From positions 16,128,260-16,192,259 of the forward strand of contig NC_136005.1 of assembly GCF_048128805.1 (NCBI RefSeq): a stretch of DNA of 64,000 bases, in the 5' to 3' direction. Under the pieces are notes generated by a model, which did no database searches, was not told where the DNA came from, and worked only from the letters and a program-made list of their open reading frames with translations. The position numbers and the translations under genes are program-made. Positions 53,516 through 63,745 of this stretch are shown one piece after another. Source of the stretch: Centroberyx gerrardi (taxonomy: Eukaryota; Chordata; Actinopteri; Beryciformes; Berycidae). Within the stretch, counting starts at the first letter, position 1. Each line of letters begins with the position of its first letter.

Positions 53516-56305
53516 TTCCTCCAACCAGCAGGATCCCTCCAATGGAGAGGCGGCACAGCTCTTGGCAGCCAATAGAAAGACTGCACTTCACCTCTGATTG
53601 GTCAGGACATTTAGGACTCCATAACAGCCAATCAGAACACGTATTCTCTCGGTCGCTATGGCAATGAAGGAGCTATGAATAAATCATGAATCACTTCCTG
53701 CCAGACCAGCCAAGGCGGTAATGGAGCTGGATTATCATTAAGGGGAAGTGGAAACCTTCCATGATAATGGATGACTTCAGTTTATCCTTTTATTCATTCA
53801 TTCACTCAGAATGACAAAAAGGTAGAGGATGGGGTTGTGTTGTGTTTTAACAATTTTTTTGCTCATATTTGCCAATGTATCTACATAGACATATTCATAT
53901 TGTAAAGATTTGTTCCATAGATGTAATTTCCAATGTAAGATAATATTTTAAAGTCTCCTGTGCTCTTCTCCACAGCCGTGTAATTGCAAGAGGTGGCGTC
54001 ACCTACTCTAGAGGAACTTGCATACAGAAGTGTGTGCACATGTACAGGAACACCTACACACACACACAAGCACGCAACACTGTGGGGGGTTTAAGTATGC
54101 ACTTTATAGTCCAACCCAGTCTATTGTGATGTACAGCAGCACTGGTCAGTTCCTCTAGGGGAGGGGAGGTCCCACCTCCTCACACGTGTCTCCTCTTCCT
54201 CTTTTGCTTTTAACACTTAAGATCAAGTTATATTTCCAGTGCCACATATGCAGACGCATGGAAGCCCTGATAGCAAGCCACTCAGCCTGTGACTGAATCT
54301 TTGACCCTGGTAACCACAGTGTAGCCATGGGAATGCAGTATGGCAGGCCCCGTCTTAGAAATAGGCCAGAACCAGGCCCTCGGCAAATCTGGAGCGAGGG
54401 CCGTGCCATGGTCAGCACTCTCCCTTCTTTCTCTGGCTGACGAGCAGCTCATTGCTGGATTTTACTCTTTGCTTTTCGTTTCTCCATGTTTTATTTGTTT
54501 ACTTTGCCGGTTTCCTCTAATCTGGATGAATTGAATTTGGAAAGGAAGTTTAGGGTAAGGGACTCATGCCTTATGCAAGAAAAGCTGCTCTGTGAGCGCA
54601 CAGATCATTAGTGCCGACTGGAGGGGAGCTCAGGAGCATGTTTTATTTTTGGGTGCCAATGTTATATACACACACACACACACATACACAGAATAAAGCA
54701 CTATGCTAGAACTTCTGAACTACATGCAAACATGCACATTCACTCACTCATTCACTCGCTCACAAGAACACACAAAGAACAGGTCCTCCTCGCTTCACTG
54801 TTACCTCTGTGCTTTATCAGGTTTGATTTGCCAATGGAGTTTCTTTTTGCTTTGCCTTTGCTTTTTGTCTACCTTTGGAAACACACACAGAGGAGCCTAA
54901 CCCAAATGTAGCCCGAGATTCACTCAAGAATAACTCCCATGTAACCATTGGCCTAACCCAATCATCGGGAGACTTGAAGTGCCTTAACCTCCCGATCTCT
55001 CCCCTATCCCACTTCTCTGACACTGTATTGTCTTCTCTGAGGAGGGGTCTAAGTCTACTCCCCCTATCCTGACTGTAACACTAAATCAGTTTCTCATCTG
55101 GTCATTTACAATCTCGCAGTTAGGACTGCAACAGGGCTTCCTCATCCCCATTAGACCCAAAACGATGGGGGAATTTCCTCTGTGTGTTGCGAGCCAAGGA
55201 CTGTAGGAATGTAACTGTTGGTTGTTATCTGGATTCTGTGTGTATGGGGGAGGGGGGGTACAGTTTTGCCCTATTTAAACAAGGTTTAGCTGGACAGGAC
55301 AGGGTTTTGGTGATGGTAAAATGCTGCTTCTCTTCACTCGTGTAGACTAGAGCAGAGACACATTGTAGATTAGATACTGATTTATGCTAACTAGTTTGAC
55401 GGAAGCCACGCTGACACTCAGACGTTCCCAAGACAATCGCATTCTATTCATTTGGAATGTTGTTGTGTTGTTGGAACATTGACATCACGGTCTGAAGAGT
55501 TCTGTACCTTCCGTATGGCTCTGGTATCAGAAAGAGTCTAAACTAGCTTAGCATATTAGTTCTCAGCTTTAACAGGTCAATGTTTACAGTGTGAGGACCT
55601 ATTTAGCAATCATGCAAAATGGTTTTTTGGTTGGAGTTAACATGAGATCAATCCACTAAGGCTCCTCTGCATCCTTGCCATATGTTCTCACAGTCTGAGG
55701 AGAGGGAAAACACTCTTATTGCCCCTCCCACACCACCCAGCCCATTTTCCTCTCTATCTCACTAGACGTGAATGTGACCCTGTGCTCTCTGGCACGTTTG
55801 CATGTGTGACAGTGAGCGGTGGTGGAGTTTGTCTTTACTGTACTGTTTGATGGAGGATAAACCAGCCCCTTGTGTTGTTTGCCGTGTAATTCTTCAATTC
55901 GCAACTTCCTTTCACAAACCCACACCCCTTCTCTGTGGCTGGTTATGCGCTCTCTGATGGAGCTGCATGCAGTCTGTGCCAAGTGACAAATGGCCGTGGC
56001 AACATGAGTTGAGTTCAGCCCAGAGTCTCTCCTAAGTTTGCCCCTCTACAGCACCAGAAGTACTTTTTAAAAGACTTCCAAACAATCTTTTCTTTTTATC
56101 CTTGGGATGCAGGGAGGGATGGGTAAGTGCGTGGGTAGGGATTGGCATCTATACGGGTTTTTACTGTCATTCAATTTTGAACATTCACTTCTGAAAATCA
56201 TGGCAGGATTCTGTAATGCATGTTAAAACCCAGTTTTAATTTGTACATCAGAGTTTGATTATGGGGAAGTTTGATATAAAATAAACTGGAATGCACAACC
56301 TTTTG
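53516..56305 (+). other. usp24: USP24 3' untranslated region (predicted)
   Basis: No coding signal follows the stop. Candidate AATAAA signals lie at 53,678, 54,692 and 56,280. The last has a strong T/GT-rich element about 30 bases after it ('ttgttttttgtgtgtgtt'), so the main end is probably near 56,300, giving a UTR of about 2.8 kb. The earlier signals could yield short forms. Confidence 0.55.
56280..56285 (+). terminator. Candidate main USP24 poly(A) signal
   Basis: AATAAA with a GT-rich downstream element at about 56,312-56,329. Confidence 0.5.
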
Positions 56306-56634
56306 CAAACATTGTTTTTTGTGTGTGTTAACAGTATGTGGTCAAGTTGTTCCGTATTTCAATTCAGTTGGCTAGTGCCAGAAAACTATTGTACAAAATA
56401 TTGATATACTTATATTAGGAAGGTGCACTGTCCTAATATAAGTCTTCTCTTCTATACTGATTGAAATGGATTTAACAGGTAAAATTAATAAGTGATCATA
56501 GCTTTCACCTGGACTGACCTGGTCAGATTATCAACTGGAAAAAGCACACACAAAGTGTCTATCAGTTAAATACAGCTAGCCCGTGACTTAATGCTTATTA
56601 TCTTGAACAAAGAGCACATCTTCATGAAAACATT

Positions 56635-56640
56635 TTTATT
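56635..56640 (-). terminator. Candidate PCSK9 poly(A) signal
   Basis: TTTATT on plus reads AATAAA on minus, about 345 bases after the PCSK9 stop codon. It would put the PCSK9 3' end about 300 bases from the predicted USP24 end. Confidence 0.45.
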
Positions 56641-56984
56641 GTAAATGTTCTATAAAGGTACAAAACTATTGGTCACGTTTAAAGATAAAGAACCATGTAT
56701 GGCATATGTTTAAAAATAGATTACAAGACAGTACATGTGCAAGATGAGGCAACATTCATAAGTCTGAAGCATCAATACAATATGCCTGAAGGAACATATT
56801 GTGACCTAATCCTAAAACTGTGAAGCACACCCAAACTGCTTTGCAGAAGTGCTTACAGATGTGAAGGAATGTGAGTGGTTAAGGTGTATTCAGAGGTCTA
56901 AAGGGGTTAAGAGAGGTCAAAGACAAAGGTGACGACACCGCACCTGACAACTGGCAATATTCTATTTCCAAGGTCAAGAGCCTA

Positions 56985-59900
56985 TCAGTGAGGAGACGTG
57001 GCAGGCTGCTGTGGTTGTCTGATGCGACAGCAGACAGCGATGCCAGCTGCCTCGTCTGTTCCTGTAGCACTGCGGACAAGGCAACTGTTGCCCCTAGCAA
57101 CTGGCCCCAAGATAGCAGAGCCCCGAGAGACAGCGCTGCAATCTGTCAACGTCCAGCCAGAGGGACAGGACACCTCGACCTGGGAGAGAGGGGTGGGGGG
57201 ATGATGGAGAGAAGAGCAACCATATTAAAGGGTAAGGGTCCAAGGGAAAGTGAGACAGCGATCATCATCGAGATACACACAGTTTCTCTGATGTTCGTAT
57301 GAAAATACACACCTGCTCATTTTCAGCTGATATGTGCTCCAACAGGTGGCATTCCAGAGCCGGAGCCTGGCAGCACACGGCATTTGATGTCACTCCATCT
57401 TTCACCATGCAGCGCTTCCTGTCACCATGATGAGGACGTGAGTCAGACAAGACCTCAGCAGCAGACCGAGAACTGCAGCCTGAGGAGAGACAAGTCACAT
57501 GCTTAGGTGAACATACTGTACTTACAGTATAAACTCTATTAGTGATTCTCAAACAAAGCTCCACGCAAGCACTGACCCAACCTCCAACCTGGAATTATGA
57601 TGAAGGGCGTCAGTAATATAATGTACAGTAATGTACCATTCTGTAATACGTCTAATCGAAAATCTCAGATTTTAATTTCCATTTGTATATGCATATTTCG
57701 TTTGAAAAGTGTCTTGAAAAGACAGTTCCCCTCAGAATCCCTGCTCTATATTCAGCACACATACAGTTACAGGTGTTATTTATGCTGGCAGGGAGTACAC
57801 CTTCTGTGCCTCTTTCCCAGTCTGCAATACCAATTGCCATGGCAACTAGCATGACTGATGAGTGTGCTACCAATTAAGCCAAATCAAAAGCTTGCACTTG
57901 GTTTTCAGGATGGTTTATCTACCAGAGGAGTGAGTTTGACCGACTTCTCCAACTCTTCTTCTTCTTCTTCTGAGTTTCCGGCAGACTGGATGCCTTACAG
58001 CACATTGCTGCCTCTCACAGGTCAGGATTAGATTGCTGTTCATAGTGATTCTATTTCCATAGGTGTAATCCTGTCACGGCGATGAATTCAAGGACTGCTT
58101 TCACAATCCTTGACTGATTCTCGGTAAGATTCAGCAGGCTTTTCATTGAAACCTACCCAGATGTGATACTGCATCATATAGCCTTTCTCTTTCTTCCATG
58201 TAACATTTGCATTCCATGAGTAAGTGTTTCACAGTTTGTTGTTTTCTGCAAGTTCCACACAGTCCATCCCTAAATTACACTCCCTAAATTACAATGTTCT
58301 TTCTTTACGCTATTTCGTATAGCGAAGTAATGACGCCCCTTCTTTTCATTTTCCCACTCTTTCTGCCACACAGCTGTTATATTTCTCTTGATAATGGATC
58401 TGTACTCATATGTCCCAATGGGTACTCTCACATCTATGTCTCTCTTCAGTGCCTTTTTGGCTGCCATATCAGCTGCCTCATTCCCTTCCACCCCCACATG
58501 AGCTGGCACCCAAAGAAAGCCCACCGAATCTCCTGCCTGCTCAATCCTATATAACATAATCAACAGCTCCACCACAAGGTCTGACCGGACTCCCAGCTTG
58601 CATTCCCTAAGTGTCATCAGAACTGAAGCCGAATCTGAACATATGACTGCTCGCCTTGGCTTCACCTCCTCAATCCACTGCAATGCCCATATTATAGCCA
58701 TTAATTCTGTTGTAAAGACTGAAACCCCCTCGGACAGTCGTTTGTATTTTATAATTTCCAAATCTGGAATGCAAAAGGCAAATCCTGATTTTCCAGTTTT
58801 GGGGTCTTGGGCCCCATCTGTATAAATTTGGAGATAATGTTCCCAGTTGTTCTTTAGCCTTTCCCACACTATGTCACCATAAGCAGTATTATCATGTTTT
58901 CTTATTGTTTCTAAGACACTGAAGTCTATTTCTGGCGTGGGTAAAATCCACGGTGGTACAACTGGCCAGTGAATTATAGGAGCCACCCCTACCTCTCCCA
59001 ACTCCAGCCGTTCCATCTCTTTATTCGTCTTGAAAATGAAACACTCCTTCTTCACTTTTGCTCCGCCCCATTCCCACGCATTTTCCAGAACTAATTTTAC
59101 TGGGTACTCCCCTTGGTGTCCCCTTAGTTTACTTATATACTGCATTGCCAGTTTTGATAGCCTAATTCCCAGTGGAGTTTCTCCCATTTCTACAAGTAAA
59201 GCTGGAATTGGGGTGGTACGGAAGGCCCCACAACATATTCTCAGTGCCTTTGCTTGTACTACATCCAATCTCTTGATAGCTGATTTGGCTGCTGTTCCAT
59301 AACATAAAAACCCATAGTCTAATCTTGATCTTATCATTGCTCTGTAAATCATTAATTGTGTATCCTGGCCAGCACCCCATGTACTTCCTGAGAGGGACCG
59401 CATTACATTTGTTACCTTTTCACACTTAGTCACACTGCTGTATGCTTTTTCCATGTTAGCCTTTCGTCAAAGTGCACTCCCAAGAATTTAACTTCTTTTA
59501 CCCTCTCAGTCTTCTCCAACTCAGTTACACTCAACCCTCTAAACTCCACACATCAGAGCAGAGGCCCCAGCTGGACCGCTGTCCTCACAGTGTGATGGAG
59601 GCAGCAGCAGCAGCATTGTTACAGGTGTCACTCCTGCTGTTTGTTCTGAGTCTCCTCACCTGTCAGGTGGTGCTGCAGGTTGGCACACTCAGCATCGTGC
59701 CCAGGCTGAGGACTGGCATGGACTTGGCACTGCAGTCCGCTCATAACGCAGCAACGGGCCACGGCATACACCCCTTTACCCCCGGGCCCGTTATGGGCAA
59801 CACAATCCATCTGCCCACCGTTTTCCTGTAGAACAGAGTGGAAGATTTATCAGCTTCTGTTGTATTCAAACGGTTGACATGAGAACAGATTTTTAGTAAT

Positions 59901-60070
59901 GAACAGTCTGTTTGAACTCACTATGATGGCTTCTCCCATGCGGACGCCATCAGGGGCGTAGCTGCTACAACCCATCATCTCCTCACCTTGACGACAACGA
60001 ATGGCGGCCCTGTCAGAGGTCGTGACCCCTGACCTCTCAGACCACACTGACCGACACAGAAGCTCCCCAT
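56985..60070 (-). CDS. pcsk9: PCSK9 exons 9-12 (Cys/His-rich C-terminal domain)
   Basis: Minus-strand exons: 60070-59922, 59825-59660, 57479-57313, 57179-56985. They encode the three repeated modules of the C-terminal domain: 'LLCRSVWS...CSSYAPDG', '[19 protein letters not shown]', 'GCSSRS...[15 protein letters not shown]' and '[13 protein letters not shown]...IAVCCR'. The cysteine pattern follows the human protein. The last exon ends 'QPATSPH' then TGA. Intron 10 (2.2 kb) is enlarged by a LINE fragment. Module 3 carries the conserved 'GWTLT-CS' and 'CCR' landmarks. Confidence 0.93.
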
Positions 60071-60544
60071 CTACACACACACACACACACATAATAATAC
60101 TGACCCAAATGGGCATACAGAGCACACACACATACACACGCTGTGCTTGCGTGTGTGTGTGTGTGTGTGGGGGGGAGTAAGTGAGTCACTAACCTGTGTT
60201 GTTGGCTGCTGTAGCAGGCAGCATGGCTGCCACCAGGTTTGGGGTGGAGAGACGGTGTGTTTCAGGCAGAGAGAGGAGGTTGATTGTGTTGCTGACGGAG
60301 TAACGCAGCATCTTCTGCAGGACCTGCACTGATGACGCATTAGGACTAGAGGACAGGATCACTGCTGCTATACCTACACACAAACAAACAGAAATACAAG
60401 CCACATATAGTGCAGTCACAGAAACACATAATATTGTAACAAATTAAATTGATAGATTATTTTATTTTTAGGTGCTCGTGTTTTTTCTTTGTTTTAGCTA
60501 GGTTTTTTATTGTTTTGAGGGAGTGTGTTGTTATGTCTGTCCTC

Positions 60545-60584
<40 letters not shown>

Positions 60585-60914
60585 TCGTGCATATACCAGC
60601 AGCATGGGCAGCAGCCTGGGAGGTTCCACTGCGGGAGGTGAAACAGGTGCTGCAGTCGCTACTGGCACTAACGATGTCATCACCCGGGGCAAACAGATCG
60701 ACACAGCGGCCGAAATTGGTGCCACCTGCTCCTAACGACATGGGCTGGTCCGCTGAGTTCACAGCTCCCACTGTGATGACCTACACACACACACAAGAGG
60801 GCAGTTAAGGTAAGTGCTGTGATTAGGTGGTCCTGTGTGTGTGTGTGTGTGTATGTGAATGGATTCAAGGCACTTTGGATAACAGCAGCTACAAATTGGT
60901 CAAATAGATTGTCT

Positions 60915-60976
<62 letters not shown>

Positions 60977-62998
60977 ACCTCAGGCTCTGAAGCAGGTGAG
61001 TAGTGGCAAGCGTCATCTCTGAAGTTCCCTGCAGCAGCGATGACCACGGCTCCGTTAGCCACCATATCCCGGCAGGCGGTGTTTAACGAGCGGCTGAACC
61101 CACCAATGAAAGGCAGCAGCACAACCACTGCGCCCACTGGACGGGCCAGCAGAGAGGCTCGGATATACTCCATACCTGAGCGGGACAGGAGAGGGATGTT
61201 CAGAGACGGGATGGAGAGATTGACAGAGAAAAAAGACGGTGATAACTGGTAAGAGATGTCATTTTGAGGGAGTATTACCTGCCAGAGCTCCTGAAACCGT
61301 CCCCTTCCCCTGACAGTTGAGCACACGCACCAGGTTAACACTGGCGCCCCTGGCAACGCCAGAGTCCCACCCACTCACAACCCCAGCCATGTGTGTGCCG
61401 TGACTGTCACACTGACTGGCCTGTAGAGGGGAGAAAGTTATACATAACCACAGTGAAGTACACCCCACTGGGGAATAATCATATGATAGGGAGTGTGTGT
61501 GTGTGTGTGTGTGTGTGTAACCTGTCTGTGAACTCTGACTCCATCCTCCTCGGGCACGTTGTTGAAGTCGGTGATGAGCACGCGGCCTTCGATCTCTCTG
61601 TGAGAGCTCTGCACACTGCCATCCATCAGATACACCTCCGCCATCGCCCCATCACCTAGAGAGGACGGAAGGTGTGTGTGGACACAGAATGTAATTACTC
61701 TGTGTGTGTGTTTGTGTGAGAGAGAGAGAAAGGGAGGGAGAGAGAGAGACTCACTGGGAGGCCTGTATTTCTCTGTGTCAGAAGTGGCGATGTGAGGCTG
61801 CAGTAACCTCTGGAGGTTCCATGGGACGCTCTGAGCAAAGATGGACGAGTCCTCCTCTATGTAATCCACATGAGGCAGCTTCACCGCCTGGCAGGAACAC
61901 AATCAAACTTAGGTGATAGGCACCTTCATACTTTTTTGGTTCTAAAGCAAAATAAAAAATCCATTGTATCAAATAGTATTGGCTCATGGGCAGGGATGTA
62001 GTGGAGGGTGAACCTGTATACATGCATAATAGAATTCATTCACCTTTAACCTGATATAACTTCCTAGTACAGATCACAATAAGTAGAGTCAATTTGATGT
62101 AACTTAAAAGAAGATGTGTTCTTTTAAGAGAAAAGGGGCATAAATAAAAGCATAAATAAATTATTTTTGTCTATATTGGTATTGTTTGCCTTATGATTAT
62201 TTACCACCATATCACCGCTCATGGGTAAAAGGGTAAAGGGGTCAGGTAGCCTGTGATCTGTTATTGAGCAGCACAGCAGCATGCACACAGGAGCTGGAGG
62301 TCAGGTGTTACCAGGTGAAGGACATCACTGCTCATCTTGACCAGGAAGCCGTGGAAGGCTCCAGCGTAGGTCTGCAGGATCTCCAGCAGGTATCCTCTCC
62401 TGGCCGCCTTGGCCTGCAGCCTCCTGATGGTCCGCTGGACGTGGGACTCGTGGCTCCCTGGACGCAGAATTACCAGGTACTGACCGGGCATACGCCACGC
62501 TGCCTGGAGCACAGGACACACAACACACAGATGGCACTGTCCACATGCACAGAATGAAAACTGAGAGTGGGGGGTTGATTTTGCCCAAATGATTGATGCA
62601 CTGGAAAATAGCAAGAAGTGTATAATCAGTACCCCCCTCTCCTCCCTGCCATAAATAGCAGCAGATAATGGTGTGAAATCTGCAGTGTATTTATCCTCTA
62701 TGACTTTTCACATTAATGAAATGATACATGCACCAAAAGACTTAAAACTTGTCAAATTATCAAGTGCAGGTAAACACATGCAGTAATAGCTACACAGGGG
62801 ATGCACCATATGTATTACCTTGTTGCACCTGAGGAACTCAGCGGCGGGCTCGGTTCCGGATTCGGGTTGAGTCCCGTCCTGGCGGATCAGGTCCAATATC
62901 ATTTCGTCCTCCTCAGAATAGTCCTGCGCGCTCACGGCCAAAGATATGAATAAGCACAAACACAGTGCCCATCCAACCCGGTCGAAGGTGCGACGCAT
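56985..62998 (-). CDS. pcsk9: Proprotein convertase subtilisin/kexin type 9, complete gene
   Basis: A secreted proteinase-K-type subtilase that cleaves itself once and then, as an inactive complex with its prodomain, binds the LDL receptor and directs it to lysosomes (human knowledge). Twelve coding exons, the human number, sum to 2,019 nt and 672 aa (human 692). Signal peptide: about residues 1-24 ('[18 protein letters not shown]'). Prodomain: to Q143, with the autocleavage site 'FAQ|SVPW' as in human. Catalytic triad: D180, H220, S380, with oxyanion N311. The Cys/His-rich C-terminal domain follows. The start at 62,998 directly precedes the signal peptide and has A at -3. An in-frame ATG lies 69 bases upstream. 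The gene converges with USP24 as in mammals. Confidence 0.95.
57950..59555 (-). mobile_element. I-type LINE 3' fragment with RNase H domain
   Basis: The minus strand encodes the end of a reverse transcriptase ('[14 protein letters not shown]', then '[10 protein letters not shown]'). An RNase H domain follows with all four acidic residues in place: 'IYTDGAQ' (D), 'TTELMAI' (E), 'ICSDSAS' (D) and 'GNEAADMAA' (D). A zinc-knuckle-like end follows ('CGTC...VKHLLMEC', about 58,270-58,190, in another frame), and a (GAA)n tail at about 57,952-57,972. RNase H after RT is typical of the I group (I, Nimb, Ingi). It is 5'-truncated, frameshifted near 59,455 and near 58,270 (where a 14-bp tandem duplication lies), and sits in the same sense as PCSK9 in its intron 10. 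Confidence 0.85.
60071..60193 (-). other. PCSK9 intron 8, AC...GT repeat intron
   Basis: 123 nt. On the minus strand a CA array (from plus 60,151-60,169) lies near the donor. The acceptor is a bare (TG)n TAG (plus 60,071-60,090) with no polypyrimidine tract. The two arrays are complementary. Confidence 0.85.
60194..62998 (-). CDS. pcsk9: PCSK9 exons 1-8 (signal peptide, prodomain, catalytic domain)
   Basis: Minus-strand exons: 62998-62819, 62503-62312, 61887-61755, 61655-61522, 61420-61279, 61175-60979, 60780-60597, 60373-60194. Acidic pro-segment start '[13 protein letters not shown]' resembles the human one. Exon 4 has Asp180 ('EVYLMDGS') and the furin-type loop 'RVHRQ' (human RFHRQ). Exon 5 has His220 ('[10 protein letters not shown]'), exon 6 Asn311 ('[11 protein letters not shown]'), exon 7 D368 (the human D374 position, 'SSDCSTC') and Ser380 ('[12 protein letters not shown]'). 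Two N-glycosylation sequons appear in exon 8 (N399 and N445); the human N533 sequon is absent. Introns 6, 7 and 8 carry AC and GT repeats at their ends. Confidence 0.94.
60374..60596 (-). other. PCSK9 intron 7, AC...GT repeat intron
   Basis: 223 nt. A long CA array on the minus strand (plus 60,549-60,581) starts about 15 nt after the donor. The acceptor region reads 'gtttgtttgtgtgtag' (plus 60,374-60,391). Confidence 0.8.
60781..60978 (-). other. PCSK9 intron 6, AC...GT repeat intron
   Basis: 198 nt. The donor GTGCACAC runs straight into about 27 CA units (plus 60,921-60,974). The acceptor is (TG)n TAG (plus 60,781-60,795). This is the clearest of the three. Confidence 0.88.
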
Positions 62999-62999
62999 T

Positions 63000-63400
63000 C
63001 TTGAGACCAGTCTTGGAATTTTTCCAGTGAAAATGAACAGGTTAACTATGAAATGACACAAATTCACTAATATGACTTTTTATTTCATGAGACTCTCACA
63101 TTTGCTCAGGGGTTTTGCTCTCTCCGTCAGCCGCGCGTCTTGTGTTCAGTACAGTATGATGACGCCTCCAGCGCGTGAAAATCTATTCTGATTTTGGGGG
63201 GGGGGAAATCTAACAATTGATTCTTATAATTGAAGGCGGGGACTGGTGACGTCTCAGCGGCTCACGCCACCGCTTTTGTATCGAATGATTCTCCTCCGTT
63301 AAAAACACCTCTGACTGTGACTGTGGCGGAGTCATGTTTCATGCTTGAGGGGGGCAGAATAAATTTAACCGCACTTTAATTCCAACTTTACTGGATGTTG
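63000..63400 (-). promoter_or_regulatory. PCSK9 promoter region
   Basis: Reading on the minus strand toward the gene: an SRE-like GTGGCGTGAG (63,270-63,261), a CRE-like ACGTCA half site (63,252-63,247), an Sp1-type CCCCGCC (63,241-63,235), a TATA-like TATAAG (63,228-63,223), then a C10 run and the presumed leader to 62,998. The spacing fits a start site around 63,195, but none is proven. Confidence 0.55.
63261..63270 (-). promoter_or_regulatory. Sterol regulatory element (SRE-like)
   Basis: GTGGCGTGAG on the minus strand. The functional human PCSK9 SRE, as I recall it, is GTGGCGTGAT, a 9 of 10 match in the same orientation. SREBP-2 drives human PCSK9 through it. An Sp1-type box lies about 20 bases downstream, as in human. 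Confidence 0.55.
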
Positions 63401-63709
63401 ATCCCACTACACTAGTTCCTCTGAGTTCAATTTGATCTATTTAATGCTGTTCTTAAAATGTGCAGTAAATGCGAGCCATATAGGCATGCATGTAAGTAGC
63501 AAATTTAGATAACTTAGGAATACTTAGGTTAGGCTATTCCTGAACTGATGCTGTGTGATAGTGTGTAGAAACCGTAAGGCTGATGATGGCTAGATAATAT
63601 TTTGTAATTTGTAGTGTCTTAATGTTCATTCAGTTAGTAAGTATCAGTAATAGTTGCGGTGTTGAGATGCGCTCAGAGGAGCTGCGCGCGTCTGGAACGC
63701 CAAGTCCTG

Positions 63710-63745
<36 letters not shown>

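Noticed and set aside
57480..57564. Upstream Met of the frame running into PCSK9 exon 11
   Set aside because: It lies in intron 10; the acceptor at 57,480 and the phase carried from exon 10 define the exon start at 57,479.
63200..63230. HNF1 site next to the PCSK9 SRE
   Set aside because: The AT-rich 'taacaattgattc' stretch does not fit GTTAATNATTAAC well enough to claim.
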